From: Myrica gale
Lineage: Eukaryota; Streptophyta; Magnoliopsida; Fagales; Myricaceae
NCBI GenBank assembly: GCA_963930655.1
Contig: OZ005610.1
Location: 16,311,001-16,375,000 of the forward strand
Length of the DNA stretch: 64,000 bases
Direction of reading: 5' to 3'
Below the pieces are notes generated by a model that was not told the DNA's origin, searched no databases, and saw only the letters and a program-made list of their open reading frames with translations. Made by a program: the position numbers and the translations under genes. Shown piece after piece: positions 25,297 to 36,445 of the stretch (the stretch's first letter is position 1; every line of letters begins with the position of its first letter).

Positions 25297-26883
25297 TTAG
25301 CACTTTCGAGGGCCTTTGGTCCCAAAAGTATGATTCACCGGAAGTGAGTCCAAATCTAATGTCTCTCCTAGCCTGTCTATAGATTTAGGAATATGGTTCA
25401 TATGCCCGAAAATGGACATTTTATCTGACAAGTTCTGTAGGGCATCATGCTTGTTTGCAAGTTCCATGAGCACCTTGATCCTTCTAAAACAAACAAGGCT
25501 TGGCTTCTGACCCATTTCTACCATCTGCAAGAAACACTTTTCTGCCTCCACCAACTTTCCCATATCACACAGCAAATCAATCAACACATCAGATACCAAG
25601 GTATAAGACCCAAAACCCTTCTCCACCATGTCATCCCACAACTTTAGAGCCATCTCAACCTTTTCCTTCCTCTTAAACAATCTAATCAGGAACATACACG
25701 ACTGGGTATTTGGCAAACATCTAGTATCCATCATCCTCTGGTACAAATTCCACGAACTTGGCAAATCATTCGACCAGAAGAAAACCCTAAAGAACAAATT
25801 GTAGGTAGTTGAATTTGGATTTAAACCCTTATTTACCATCTCATCCATCAGTTTGTAAGCCTCACCAAGCCTCTTCGCAATACAAAAATTCCTTATAGCA
25901 GCATTGTACGCTGCAGCATCTGGGTAACACCCATACTCCTTCATTTCATTCAAAACATCTTTAGCCTTATCAGGCTGACCAATCAATCCCAGCCCTCCAA
26001 TTAAACTTGTATAAGTGATTACATCGGGCATTATCTCCTCGCTTTTCATTTTCTCAAGCACCTTATATGCCTTGTCCATTTCTCTCCCCTTGCAATACAC
26101 ATCAACCAAACAATTATATGAGACAATATCAGGTTTCACATCCATTTCCCTCATCTCTCCAAAGAACGCCTCAGCCTCCTCTGTGGACTTCCACCCCGAC
26201 AACAATATATTAAAAGTCCGCAAATTTGGCCTGAAATTGCGTTTCAAACTATGATAAACATTCCTCGCATCCACCATACTCTTTTCTTGACACAGAGTCC
26301 TCAACAATGCGTTAAAACAACCTATATCGAATTCGGGTACGAGCTTTTTGAACTTTCTAAACGACTCCACAGTCTGCCTAACCGAACATACCTTAGCAAC
26401 TCGAGCTAAAACAATCATAACAGTGCGCGGGGATATCAGTGACCGATCTTTTTCTCGCATTTCATTCAAAACCTTCCAAATTTGAACAAACATTCGGCTT
26501 CTACCTAGTATATAAAGCATCGTATCCACCGAAAAAGCGCTGTGATAAAACCCTCTTCTACTACCAGTACAGTGGAAAAACTCCAAGGCCTGTAATGGGT
26601 TTCCATGGCTGAACCTGACCCTTTTCAGGACCTTATCAATCAAATCGTTTGATAGGAAAACCCCACTAGATTTCAAAGACTGCTTCAAATTCTTTGAAGA
26701 GGCAGAACTACTGATCAGACGAAAGATCTTCTCAACGTCGTCGTCTACAGATTGGTTTTTGGAGCAAAATAGGCGAGAAAGAAATGGGACAGCGGGAACG
26801 TACCCGAATAGTAGCCGAAGCGAGAGGCTCTTAGGAGTAATCATCATCGAAAGCGTAACTGATATACCGCATTGACTATGCAT
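25297..26883 (-). CDS. P-class pentatricopeptide repeat protein, organelle-targeted
   Basis: An intronless frame of 528 residues. The N-terminus is rich in Ser, Leu, Arg and Phe with few acidic residues (SLSLRLLFGYVPAVPFLSR), as in mitochondrial presequences. About ten 35-residue helical repeats fill residues 115-480, for example PDIVSYNCLVDVYCKGREMD and PDVITYTSLIGGLGLIG. No E or DYW extension is present, so it is P class. These proteins bind one RNA base per repeat and stabilise, process or help translate organelle transcripts. From memory the closest named relative is Arabidopsis At1g02420, with the shared stretch LKQSLKSSGVFLSNDLIDKV. The first Met is chosen by length; the two Met residues at positions 13-14 are alternatives. 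No break is seen. Its 5' flank is cut by a copia insertion about 300 bp upstream of the start. Confidence 0.93.
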   Translation of the reverse strand: MHSQCGISVTLSMMITPKSLSLRLLFGYVPAVPFLSRLFCSKNQSVDDDVEKIFRLISSSASSKNLKQSLKSSGVFLSNDLIDKVLKRVRFSHGNPLQALEFFHCTGSRRGFYHSAFSVDTMLYILGRSRMFVQIWKVLNEMREKDRSLISPRTVMIVLARVAKVCSVRQTVESFRKFKKLVPEFDIGCFNALLRTLCQEKSMVDARNVYHSLKRNFRPNLRTFNILLSGWKSTEEAEAFFGEMREMDVKPDIVSYNCLVDVYCKGREMDKAYKVLEKMKSEEIMPDVITYTSLIGGLGLIGQPDKAKDVLNEMKEYGCYPDAAAYNAAIRNFCIAKRLGEAYKLMDEMVNKGLNPNSTTYNLFFRVFFWSNDLPSSWNLYQRMMDTRCLPNTQSCMFLIRLFKRKEKVEMALKLWDDMVEKGFGSYTLVSDVLIDLLCDMGKLVEAEKCFLQMVEMGQKPSLVCFRRIKVLMELANKHDALQNLSDKMSIFGHMNHIPKSIDRLGETLDLDSLPVNHTFGTKGPRKC

Positions 26884-27181
26884 GCTTTACTTTCCTCTGT
26901 TATTCTGTGATTTTGATGGTAATATGGGGAATTTGGTGGAAATAAGAGAGACGAAGAAGGTCATTTTGCGAGCTCAGCAAGACCCAGAAGCTTGTTGATT
27001 TCACAATGAGTAAGAAGCGGGACTTGACTCGCTCGCTCGCCTGCTCTCTTGCACTGGGAAAGCTTACGGCTTACCGTTGGAGCTAGGTTTGTTACTTGGG
27101 GGAGTAGGGACTTTGGGAAATCTTTACGACGACGACGTTTCGAACATTACAGCCTCAGATAAGAATGGTTTTCTTGTGCAT
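26884..27181 (-). promoter_or_regulatory. remaining 5' flank of the PPR gene
   Basis: About 300 bp between the PPR start codon and the copia insertion at 27182. No clear TATA box is seen. GC-rich CGACGACGACG words lie near 27128-27140. Only this much original upstream DNA stays attached to the gene. Confidence 0.45.
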
Positions 27182-27440
27182 TGTTGTAAAACTAAGGAAC
27201 AATATGATCTAGAAAGCGTAACAAAGAGAGAAAGAGAGCAATAGTTCTTCAGGAAATATGATATATTCTAAATATTGTTATGTCCTACAATTCATCTCAA
27301 TACCCCTTTATATAAGCATAGAAGAGATACATAGTATTAAAAGGAATTCAAATGGATTAAAAATGTACATAATTGTTAGAAAACTAACGATTGGTAAAAG
27401 GTGTAACGGTCATCCATAATAACTCACAATATTCATAACA
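27182..27440 (-). repeat. 3' LTR of the nested copia element
   Basis: Matches 43801-44070 with several substitutions and small length differences. It lies about 300 bp from the PPR start codon. Confidence 0.93.
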
Positions 27441-27639
27441 CTCCCCCTTGGATGACCATACACAACGAATACACCTCGTTAAAACCTTGCAAGGAAAACC
27501 CAATGAGAAAAAATCAATAGCGTAGGAAAAAGAGTACATTATTCGTGTGTGTCTTTGAGTGGTAGAAGATTGTCTCATTAAAACCTTGCAAAGGAAAACT
27601 CAATGGGACAAAACCTTAGCGAAGGAAAAAGAGTACAAT

Positions 27640-28141
27640 CTGTACCAATATAGAAGACTCGCCTTCAAAAGGATGACTAGTTTCACGATGAAAAATCTTT
27701 GAGAAGTCGCATTCCAACGTTTTGCACAATTTTCTTGAATGTTGCAGTGGGTAATGATTTGGTGAATAAATGTGTTAAATTGTCACTTAACGTATCTGTT
27801 TGACATCAATTTCACCTCTCTTCTGGAGTTCATGAGTATAAAAGAATTTAGGTGAAATATGTTTAGTTCTATCACCTTTAATGTAACCCCCTCTGATCTG
27901 TATGATACAAGCAACATTGTCTTCATACAAAATTATGGGACTGCCTTTAACTGATCGAAGACCACATTTTTCTTGAATATGTTGAATCACTGATTTCAAC
28001 CAAACACATTCCCGGCTTGCCTCATGAATTGCAATTATTTCAGAGTGATTCGAAGAGGTAGCAAATATTGTTTGCTTGACGGATCTCCATGAAATGACAG
28101 TACCTCCATAGGTAAATAAATATCCAGTATGTGATCGTCCT
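27640..28141 (-). pseudogene. copia RNase H remnant
   Basis: Continues the pol frame left of the CACTA element: SVIQHIQEKCGLRSVKGSPI, then ILYEDNVACI and DRTKHISPKFFYTHELQ are the end of copia RNase H. It is a broken fossil. Confidence 0.85.
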
Positions 28142-28162
28142 TTACACTACAAAAAAAAACAC

Positions 28163-28385
28163 CTATAGCGGCGGTTTTCCCCTAAACCGCTGCTATAGGC
28201 TATAGCAGCGGTTTTTTAGCCGCGGTCACGACCGCCGCTGTATACCCGTCGGAATAGGTATATAGTGGCGGTTTCACTGACTGCTGGTGAAGACCGCCGC
28301 TCTATAGCGGCAGTCATGACCGCCGCTATAGACATTTTTATTTGATTTACCTGTAACGGCGGTCACTGACCGCCGCTACAGGTAA

Positions 28386-28386
<1 letters not shown>
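28163..28386. repeat. left subterminal repeat array of the CACTA element
   Basis: About ten imperfect copies of the TATAGCGGCGGT / ACCGCCGCTATA word in both directions within 220 bp, followed by a TTA microsatellite (28388-28425). In En/Spm such arrays bind the accessory protein TNPA. Confidence 0.88.
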
Positions 28387-28418
<32 letters not shown>

Positions 28419-28893
28419 TTTAGTATTTCCTGATATACAAATTTTGTTATAATTAGTTGATGCAAACAAAGAAAAGTATAATCGACCAAAATATATTTCA
28501 TTATAATCCTATCGTACAAGTCTTACACCAAAAAAAAATTACTGAAGGACAGTCTGTCAATAATCTAGAAAGTAATAAGTTCATGACATTTAAGAACAAA
28601 TAACTATAAAAATTAATCCTAAGCACCTTCAACACCTCCTGCGCTTTCTGCTTCATTTGCATTATCTGCTGTTACAATATTTGAAAATTAACGAACAGTA
28701 ATGACATGAACCAATAAGCTTAGTGCACACTTAAAATTACATTAATGACAGTATTCATTTATGTTAGTATCTTACCAAGAAACGTTTTCCGACTTGCACG
28801 AGATGATCTATGAATTGCTGGTGAAACTTGAATGTTATTGCCAGCATCTTGGTTTTGTCGTTGATCCTACAACGTTAATACAAAATTAATTAA

Positions 28894-30535
28894 CTACGAA
28901 GTATATATAAATAGAATCAATAATAATATGTGAGAATAAGTAAATAAAACTTTTACCCAAACTTCTGTTATCCTTTGTATTGTAGATTTAAGCGATGCTA
29001 GTTCTGACTCCAACGATTGAACTCTATTTTCCAAGTATTTCTCTTTCTCGTTAGTAGTGGATGCAGGCTGACTGCATATGCAGTTGGCGTTGGTAGGATG
29101 AGATGAAGGAGTTGGTCCTAATCCAACGCCGCGAATGCGACCATGTCTTTCTGGCCCAATCACTTGTGCATATCGGTCAGATGGTGACCAACCGATGCTG
29201 CCATCCACTCTAAATTGACTGAAAGATTGTGAACTTCCTGAATCATTCAGTCCAATCTCCTCCATTCGCCTCTGAGAGAATACAACATAGAATTATATTT
29301 TGAATTAATATTCGCACATTCAAATCAAAATTGTGACTTACTATTTTCTCTGCTACGTCCGGATTTATTGGAGATCCATTAGAACGTATATGAACAGCTT
29401 TATATAACTCCGCTCGGTCGATTAGAACTTGTTTCTCTTTTTCCTGCATCGCAAACACCAATTTAGAGTAAAAATTTTAAATCATAAATAAGAATGTTAA
29501 TGATAAATACCATACCATACCATTAAACAAACTAATGAAGTACTACATACCAATTCGTGAGCATAACGTACGAAGCTTTTTGATCCGGCAGTGTGGACCG
29601 TCGTTTGAAGCGATCGATTTTGTTTTCCAGCTTCACTTCGACGCTACATTAACATCAAGAGAATTAAAATTAATAATAACAAAAATTCTTGAAAACTATA
29701 ATACAAAATAAATAATGTCGTACCCGTCCTGCATCAGAGTACCAAAAATCGACTAATTTGCAAAATTGTTCCAAATTAACGTCTGTTGGAGCATTATTTT
29801 TCACATACTGAGGCATCAAGGCCTCATCAAAAAATTTCTACTTTAAACTACACTTATAGTTCCTCCATTTCTCTCCTAAATCTTTGAGAAACCAGCTCTT
29901 GACAATATCCCCTAATGGAGGCTCGGGGATTGTAAATCGTTTCTGCAAAATATATCGCAAGAGTTAGGTGCATCAATTATTAAATTTATATGAAAAATTA
30001 GCATTATTAAATTATACCGTCATGAGGCTCCAACAGTTCTCTTTTGTTGACATAGGGACTTTACGCCAATCCGCCGCATCTAATGGGATTTGATTCGCAA
30101 CACGGGCAATACAACCCGTGAATTTGTTAAATATTCCCCCTTCATTACCCAATGGTTGCCCATTGCCATTGAATTGTACTGGAATCAATTCGTCTTCCTT
30201 CAGATTCCAGACGTCCGTCATCCGCGTGCCACCACGCACTTTCCGGACTCCACTACCACCTGCACATTTAGTATGTGAAACATAATTGACTAACATATAA
30301 CTAAGATTATCTCTTAGTTGGGTTTTAAAAACATACCAATTATTTCATTATCATTCAAAGATTGATCATCTTCAAACGACGGCACCGTAGCCTGTTCTGA
30401 AGGCAGGTCGGGTGGCTGTGACGGCGTTACTTCTTCAGATGGGGGCACAGATGGCTGCGACGGCGTTGCTTCTTGAGATGGGGGCATAGATGGCTGTGAT
30501 GAAGAAGATATAGTCCTAAACCTCTTCCTCGTCAT
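28894..30535 (-). pseudogene. Transposase_24-type CACTA accessory protein gene
   Basis: Exons on the minus strand: 30337-30535 (Pro/Ser-rich start MTRKRFRTISS), 30018-30259 (GGTRMTDVWNL, CIARVANQIPLDAADWRKVP), about 29724-29943 (FTIPEPPLGDIVKSWFLKDL), then pieces with TVHTAGSKSFVRYAHEL, DRAELYKAVHIRSNGSP and a coiled-coil end (28950-29265). This is the Transposase_24 (En/Spm-associated plant) domain family; the proteins are thought to bind element ends. A TAG stop at 29838-29840 lies in the third exon after the motif NYKCSLK, where unit B has CAG. The full-length copy therefore looks inactive, although exon ends are inferred and not proven. Confidence 0.8.
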
Positions 30536-32841
30536 TGTACCTATACAATATTTAAAAATGCATAAACGTGATTTCAATGTAAAATTCAACAACACAAAAC
30601 ATTTGCTTAAACAAAGCAACGCCAATATAACCAACATCATATAACACTTACCCCTCAAATCTCCAATAAACTCCACAGAACCAACAACAAAAAATAGTTA
30701 GCCATACCCTCCGCCTTCCAACAAAATCCACAAACATCACCATCTCCAATTAACTCCACATAACCAACAACAACTAATAGGTATCCCAACCCTCCGCCTT
30801 CTAAAATCCACAAACTCCAATCTCCAAAAAATAAGGACAAAAGAACAAACAATAGTAATTGATGAAGAGATTCAAGATACCACTAATTTGTGAAAGAGTA
30901 ATATGTTTATCTGCAACCGATTCTCTTGGAGAAAGCAAAAACAAACACGTTTCTAGTAAACAATTTCCCTGTAAACAAACACCAATGATACTAAATCCAA
31001 CACAGACTAATAAATTTAAAACTTGGGTAAGTAGCTTGTCAGTTAAAAGTTCCAATTTCACCAAAGAGATAACCAAGGATAATTATCATAAGTGAAGGAA
31101 CAGCCGATCAATTGGAAGTTCAGCAGCAAAACAGAACCATAAGGGGTCCAAGGATTTCACTAATACTGCATTGGTCACTCAGAAACAGATAATGCATTTA
31201 TCTATGCAATGAAAGACACTTAAAAAGACTCATAATTTACTTTAAAGGACTACAAACCTGGTTATAACCACAGCCCCTGTGCACCTTTGGATCTGCAAGT
31301 AAACTAAGTTAATAAATCTCATAGGAAAATAAATAGAAAAAGGAGAAGAAAAAATGGAGCATTCAACTGAATTGAAAAAAAAAAATCCAATCGTGTGATC
31401 TTGAAAAATCAGATTTAGTAATTGCACGTCCCCAATAAATTTATACTGCACTCTTCTGTATGCAAGATGTGCATGTACAGCAGTTGTCAGCAAGTGTTGA
31501 TATCATATTCATGCCCACCAATGCAAAACTGCGGGCTTAAAAAAATATGTTCACAAATGACAGCAAACATTTTTGTTGCAACTGGTTTATTGATGGAATT
31601 AAACAAATCTAACAGCGGGGCAGCTAGTTGAGAAATCAAACTAAGAAGCATAAAGTAAATTTGCAACGAACGATTCACAGATTCACAGACTAGCCATACC
31701 TTAAACAATTACAACACAGATTCACATAAGCAGCAAAAATGGCAACGATTCCTGTTTATGGTCTCCATGGCAACAAAATGTGAATCTATGGTCTCCATGG
31801 CAACAAACGATACCTGACTATTGAATCTATGTCACCCAAGAGAAAAATTGGACCATGTTTTGTTCCTAACGCATGTATAAACTCAAATACCTATTATCAA
31901 CAAATACCTATTATCTTTAGAAAGGAAAAATGTGTGGGAAACACTTACCTATATTATCTGACCTAGTCCCGGTGGGCCGTGGCTCCGTGTGGAGTGGTGA
32001 CCGTGGTCCGGTGTGGAGGAGGAGAGACTGAGAAGTGAGAAGTGAGCCGAGAGGGGAGGAGCCGAGCTGCCGAGAGGGACGGAGGGCTTGCTGGCGTCGG
32101 GAGGGAGAGCGGAGAGAGTGAGAAAGGGGGGAAAATATTTGGGGGGAATCGGGGGAATTCGTGGGGGAGTTTTTAATAAAGGGGGGAGGGGAGGGGAGGG
32201 GAGGAGAACGACACCGTTTCAGTTAAGGGGGAGTTTTTATTTGTAGTTTTTTTATAATAATTTTATATTTTATAGTTATATATGTTTAGTAAATTAAAAG
32301 TAGTTGTAAATTATAATAGTATTTGAAAAGCTTTATACATAATATTAAATACATAATATTTTATTTAATATTTTTTTAACTAGTGTAATAATTTTAATTA
32401 AAACAAGTTTAGAAAATCTGGCCAAAATTTTTCACATACATGACAAACTTCATTATTTCATAGTTCATAACACTCTCTCTAACTTCATATTTTATTAAGT
32501 ATGTCTTTAAATTAAAAATTTTCAAATACATGACAAACTTCATTATTTCATAGTTCATCACACTCTCTCTAACTTCATATTTTATTAAGTATGTCTTTAA
32601 ATTAAAATTTTTCACATACATGACAAACTTCATTATTTCATAGTTCATAACACTCTCTCTAACTTCATATTTTATTAAGTATGTCTTTAAATTAAAATTT
32701 TTCACATATATGACAAACTAAATTATATATTAACATAAATACAATAATATTTAACATAATTATAAACACTAAAAAAATTACAACTAATTAAACAAAATAT
32801 TTGATCATTTACCTATAGTGGTGGTCACCCTCCAACCGCTG
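29720..32841 (-). repeat. tandem duplication unit A within the CACTA element
   Basis: Matches unit B (32849-35956) with about nine substitutions and one 14-bp length difference over 3.1 kb. The unit holds the first three exons of the Transposase_24 gene, its probable G/C-rich promoter (31970-32220) and a 90-bp minisatellite. Confidence 0.95.
32426..32705. repeat. 90-bp minisatellite, three copies (unit A)
   Basis: CATTATTTCATAGTTCAT recurs exactly every 90 bp (near 32451, 32541 and 32631). The unit length is divisible by three, so one minus-strand frame stays open. I take that as accident. The same array is in unit B at 35541-35820. Confidence 0.92.
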
Positions 32842-32859
32842 CATCAGAGTACCCGTCCT

Positions 32860-33664
32860 GCATCAGAGTACCAAAAATCGACTAATTTGCAAAATTGTTC
32901 CAAATTAACGTCTGTTGGAGCATTATTTTTCACATACTGAGGCATCAAGGCCTCATCAAAAAATTTCTGCTTTAAACTACACTTATAGTTCCTCCATTTC
33001 TCTCCTAAATCTTTGAGAAACCAGCTCTTGACAATATCCCCTAATGGAGGCTCGGGGATTGTAAATCGTTTCTGCAAAATATATCGCAAGAGTTAGGTGC
33101 ATCAATTATTAAATTTATATGAAAAATTAGCATTATTAAATTATACCGTCATGAGGCTCCAACAGTCCTCTTTTGTTGACATAGGGACTTTACGCCAATC
33201 CGCCGCATCTAATGGGATTTGATTCGCAACACGGGCAATACAACCCGTGAATTTGTTAAATATTCCCCCTTCATTACCCAATGGTTGCCCATTGCCATTG
33301 AATTGTACTAGAATCAATTCGTCTTCCTTCAGATTCCAGACGTCCGTCATCCGCGTGCCACCACGCACTTTCCGGACTCCACTACCACCTGCACATTTAG
33401 TATGTGAAACATAATTGACTAACATATAACTAAGATTATCTCTTAGTTGGGTTTTAAAAACATACCAATTATTTCATTATCATTCAAAGATTGATCATCT
33501 TCAAACGACGGCACCGTAGCCTGTTCTGAAGGCAGCTCGGGTGGCTGTGACGGCGTTACTTCTTCAGATGGGGGCACAGATGGCTGCGACGGCGTTGCTT
33601 CTTGAGATGGGGGCATAGATGGCTGTGATGAAGAAGATATAGTCCTAAACCTCTTCCTCGTCAT
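32860..33664 (-). pseudogene. 5' half of the Transposase_24 gene, duplicated copy
   Basis: The first three exons in unit B repeat those of unit A. Here the third exon is open (SLKQKFFDE) where unit A has a stop, but the downstream exons are absent. A transcript from the unit B promoter would have to run on into unit A. Confidence 0.82.
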
Positions 33665-35540
33665 TGTACCTATACAATATTTAAAAATGCATAAACGTGA
33701 TTTCAATGTAAAATTCAACAACACAAAACATTTGCTTAAACAAAGCAACGCCAATATAACCAACATCATATAACACTTACCCCTCAAATCTCCAATAAAC
33801 TCCACAGAACCAACAACAAAAAATAGTTAGCCATACCCTCCGCCTTCCAACAAAATCCACAAACATCACCATCTCCAATTAACTCCACATAACCAACAAC
33901 AACTAATAGGTATCCCAACCCTCCGCCTTCTAAAATCCACAAACTCCAATCTCCAAAAAATAAGGACAAAAGAACAAACAATAGTAATTGATGAAGAGAT
34001 TCAAGATACCACTAATTTGTGAAAGAGTAATATGTTTATCTGCAACCGATTCTCTTGGAGAAAGCAAAAACAAACACGTTTCTAGTAAACAATTTCCCTG
34101 TAAACAAACACCAATGATACTAAATCCAACACAAACTAATAAATTTAAAACTTGGGTAAGTAGCTTGTCAGTTAAAAGTTCCAATTTCACCAAAGAGATA
34201 ACCAAGGATAATTATCATAAGTGAAGGAACAGCCGATCAATTGGAAGTTCAGCAGCAAAACAGAACCATAAGGGGTCCAAGGATTTCACTAATACTGCAT
34301 TGGTCACTCAGAAACAGATAATGCATTTATCTATGCAATGAAAGACACTTAAAAAGACTCATAATTTACTTTAAAGGACTACAAACCTGGTTATAACCAC
34401 AGCCCCTGTGCACCTTTGGATCTGCAAGTAAACTAAGTTAATAAATCTCATAGGAAAATAAATAGAAAAAGGAGAAGAAAAAATGGAGCATTCAACTGAA
34501 TTGAAAAAAAAAAATCCAATCGTGTGATCTTGAAAAATCAGATTTAGTAATTGCACGTCCCCAATAAATTTATACTGCACTCTTCTGTATGCAAGATGTG
34601 CATGTACAGCAGTTGTCAGCAAGTGTTGATATCATATTCATGCCCACCAATGCAAAACTGCGGGCTTAAAAAAATATGTTCACAAATGACAGCAAACATT
34701 TTTGTTGCAACTGGTTTATTGATGGAATTAAACAAATCTAACAGCAGGGCAGCTAGTTGAGAAATCAAACTAAGAAGCATAAAGTAAATTTGCAACGAAC
34801 GATTCACAGATTCACAGACTAGCCATACCTTAAACAATTACAACACAGATTCACATAAGCAGCAAAAATGGCAACGATTCCTGTTTATGGTCTCCATGGC
34901 AACAAAATGTGAATCTATGGTCTCCATGGCAACAAACGATACCTGACTATTGAATCTATGTCACCCAAGAGAAAAATTGGACCATGTTTTGTTCCTAACG
35001 CATGTATAAACTCAAATACCTATTATCAACAAATACCTATTATCTTTAGAAAGGAAAAATGTGTGGGAAACACTTTCCTATATTATCTGACCTAGTCCCG
35101 GTGGGCCGTGGCTCCGTGTGGAGTGGTGACCGTGGTCCGGTGTGGAGGAGGAGAGACTGAGAAGTGAGAAGTGAGCCGAGAGGGGAGGAGCCGAGCTGCC
35201 GAGAGGGACGGAGGGCTTGCTGGCGTCGGGAGGGAGAGCGGAGAGAGTGAGAAAGGGGGGAAAATATTTGGGGGGAATCGGGGGAATTCGTGGGGGAGTT
35301 TTTAATAAAGGGGGGAGGGGAGGGGAGGGGAGGAGAACGACACCGTTTCAGTTAAGGGGGAGTTTTTATTTGTAGTTTTTTTATAATAATTTTATATTTT
35401 ATAGTTATATATGTTTAGTAAATTAAAAGTAGTTGTAAATTATAATAGTATTTGAAAAGCTTTATACATAATATTTTATTTAATATTTTTTTAACTAGTG
35501 TAATAATTTTAATTAAAACAAGTTTAGAAAATCTGGCCAA

Positions 35541-35820
35541 AATTTTTCACATACATGACAAACTTCATTATTTCATAGTTCATAACACTCTCTCTAACTT
35601 CATATTTTATTAAGTATGTCTTTAAATTAAAAATTTTCAAATACATGACAAACTTCATTATTTCATAGTTCATCACACTCTCTCTAACTTCATATTTTAT
35701 TAAGTATGTCTTTAAATTAAAATTTTTCACATACATGACAAACTTCATTATTTCATAGTTCATAACACTCTCTCTAACTTCATATTTTATTAAGTATGTC
35801 TTTAAATTAAAATTTTTCAC
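35541..35820. repeat. 90-bp minisatellite, three copies (unit B)
   Basis: Identical in structure to the array at 32426-32705. Confidence 0.92.
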
Positions 35821-35924
35821 ATATATGACAAACTAAATTATATATTAACATAAATACAATAATATTTAACATAATTATAAACACTAAAAAAATTACAACT
35901 AATTAAACAAAATATTTGATCATT

Positions 35925-36430
35925 TACCTATAGTGGCGGTCACCCTCCAACCGCTGCTATAGGTTAATTTTCAGCGTCGTTTGCAGACGCAAACGCCGCT
36001 GAATGTGGGGTCTATAGCAGTGGTCACCATGACCGCCGCTATAGACCCAATTTTTTTAGCAGCGTTTGCCATGCCAAACGCTGCTAAAACATAACCATAT
36101 AGCGGCGGTCAATTGATCGCCGCTATAGGCCCCGAAGTTTTAGGTCTATAGCGGCGGTCCACGTGACCGCCGCTATAGGGTACCACCTTCAACGGCGTTT
36201 GCCTTTGACCGTCGAGGCAACCGCTGCTAAAACATAACCATATAGCGGCGGTCACTTGACCGCTGCTATAGGCCCCGAAGTTTTAGGTCTATAGCGGCGG
36301 TACTGACCGCCGCTAAAGACCGCCGCTATAGACCCCTTTTAGCAGCGTTTGTTTTGAAACGCCGCTAAAGGGGTACCTTTAGCGGCGGTTTTTTTGGCCG
36401 TCGCTAAAAAGACCGCCGCTATAGACCTGT
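35925..36430. repeat. right subterminal repeat array of the CACTA element
   Basis: More than a dozen copies of GCGGCGGT(C) and their reverse, in about 500 bp, including the pair TATAGCGGCGGTCA..TGACCGCCGCTATAG. A TTTAGCAGCG variant alternates with them. Confidence 0.9.
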
Positions 36431-36445
36431 TTTTTTGTAGTGTTA

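Larger units (their letters stand above)
32849..35956 (-). repeat. tandem duplication unit B within the CACTA element
   Basis: Second copy of unit A. The join carries 7 bp (CATCAGA, 32842-32848) and the microhomology CTGCATCAGAGTACC, as expected of end-joining or slipped repair. Unit B lacks the downstream exons, which follow unit A only. Confidence 0.95.
28145..36442 (-). mobile_element. CACTA (En/Spm) element with internal tandem duplication, TSD TTA
   Basis: The ends are CACTACAAAAAAA at 28145 and its reverse TTTTTTTGTAGTG at 36442. The 3-bp duplication TTA lies at 28142-28144 and 36443-36445. These ends and a 3-bp duplication define CACTA elements. Both subterminal regions are packed with copies of ACCGCCGCTATAG in both directions. 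A gene for a Transposase_24-type protein lies on the minus strand. The larger catalytic TNP2-type transposase is not present. About 3.1 kb of the interior occurs twice in tandem. The element sits in the RT-RNase H part of the copia element and is therefore younger than it. Confidence 0.93.

Noticed and set aside
28163-28386. Regular GC-rich repeats that might look like a CRISPR array
   Set aside because: They alternate in direction, have no unique spacers of constant length, and lie at the end of a CACTA element in a plant genome.
30801-31076. Hydrophobic 91-codon frame in the CACTA element, also in its duplicate
   Set aside because: Lies in what should be leader or intron of the Transposase_24 gene. 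Kept identical only because the duplication is recent.
32409-32705. 98-codon repeat protein frame on the minus strand
   Set aside because: Product of a 90-bp minisatellite whose unit is divisible by three. No start context or domain, and it appears again in the duplicated unit.
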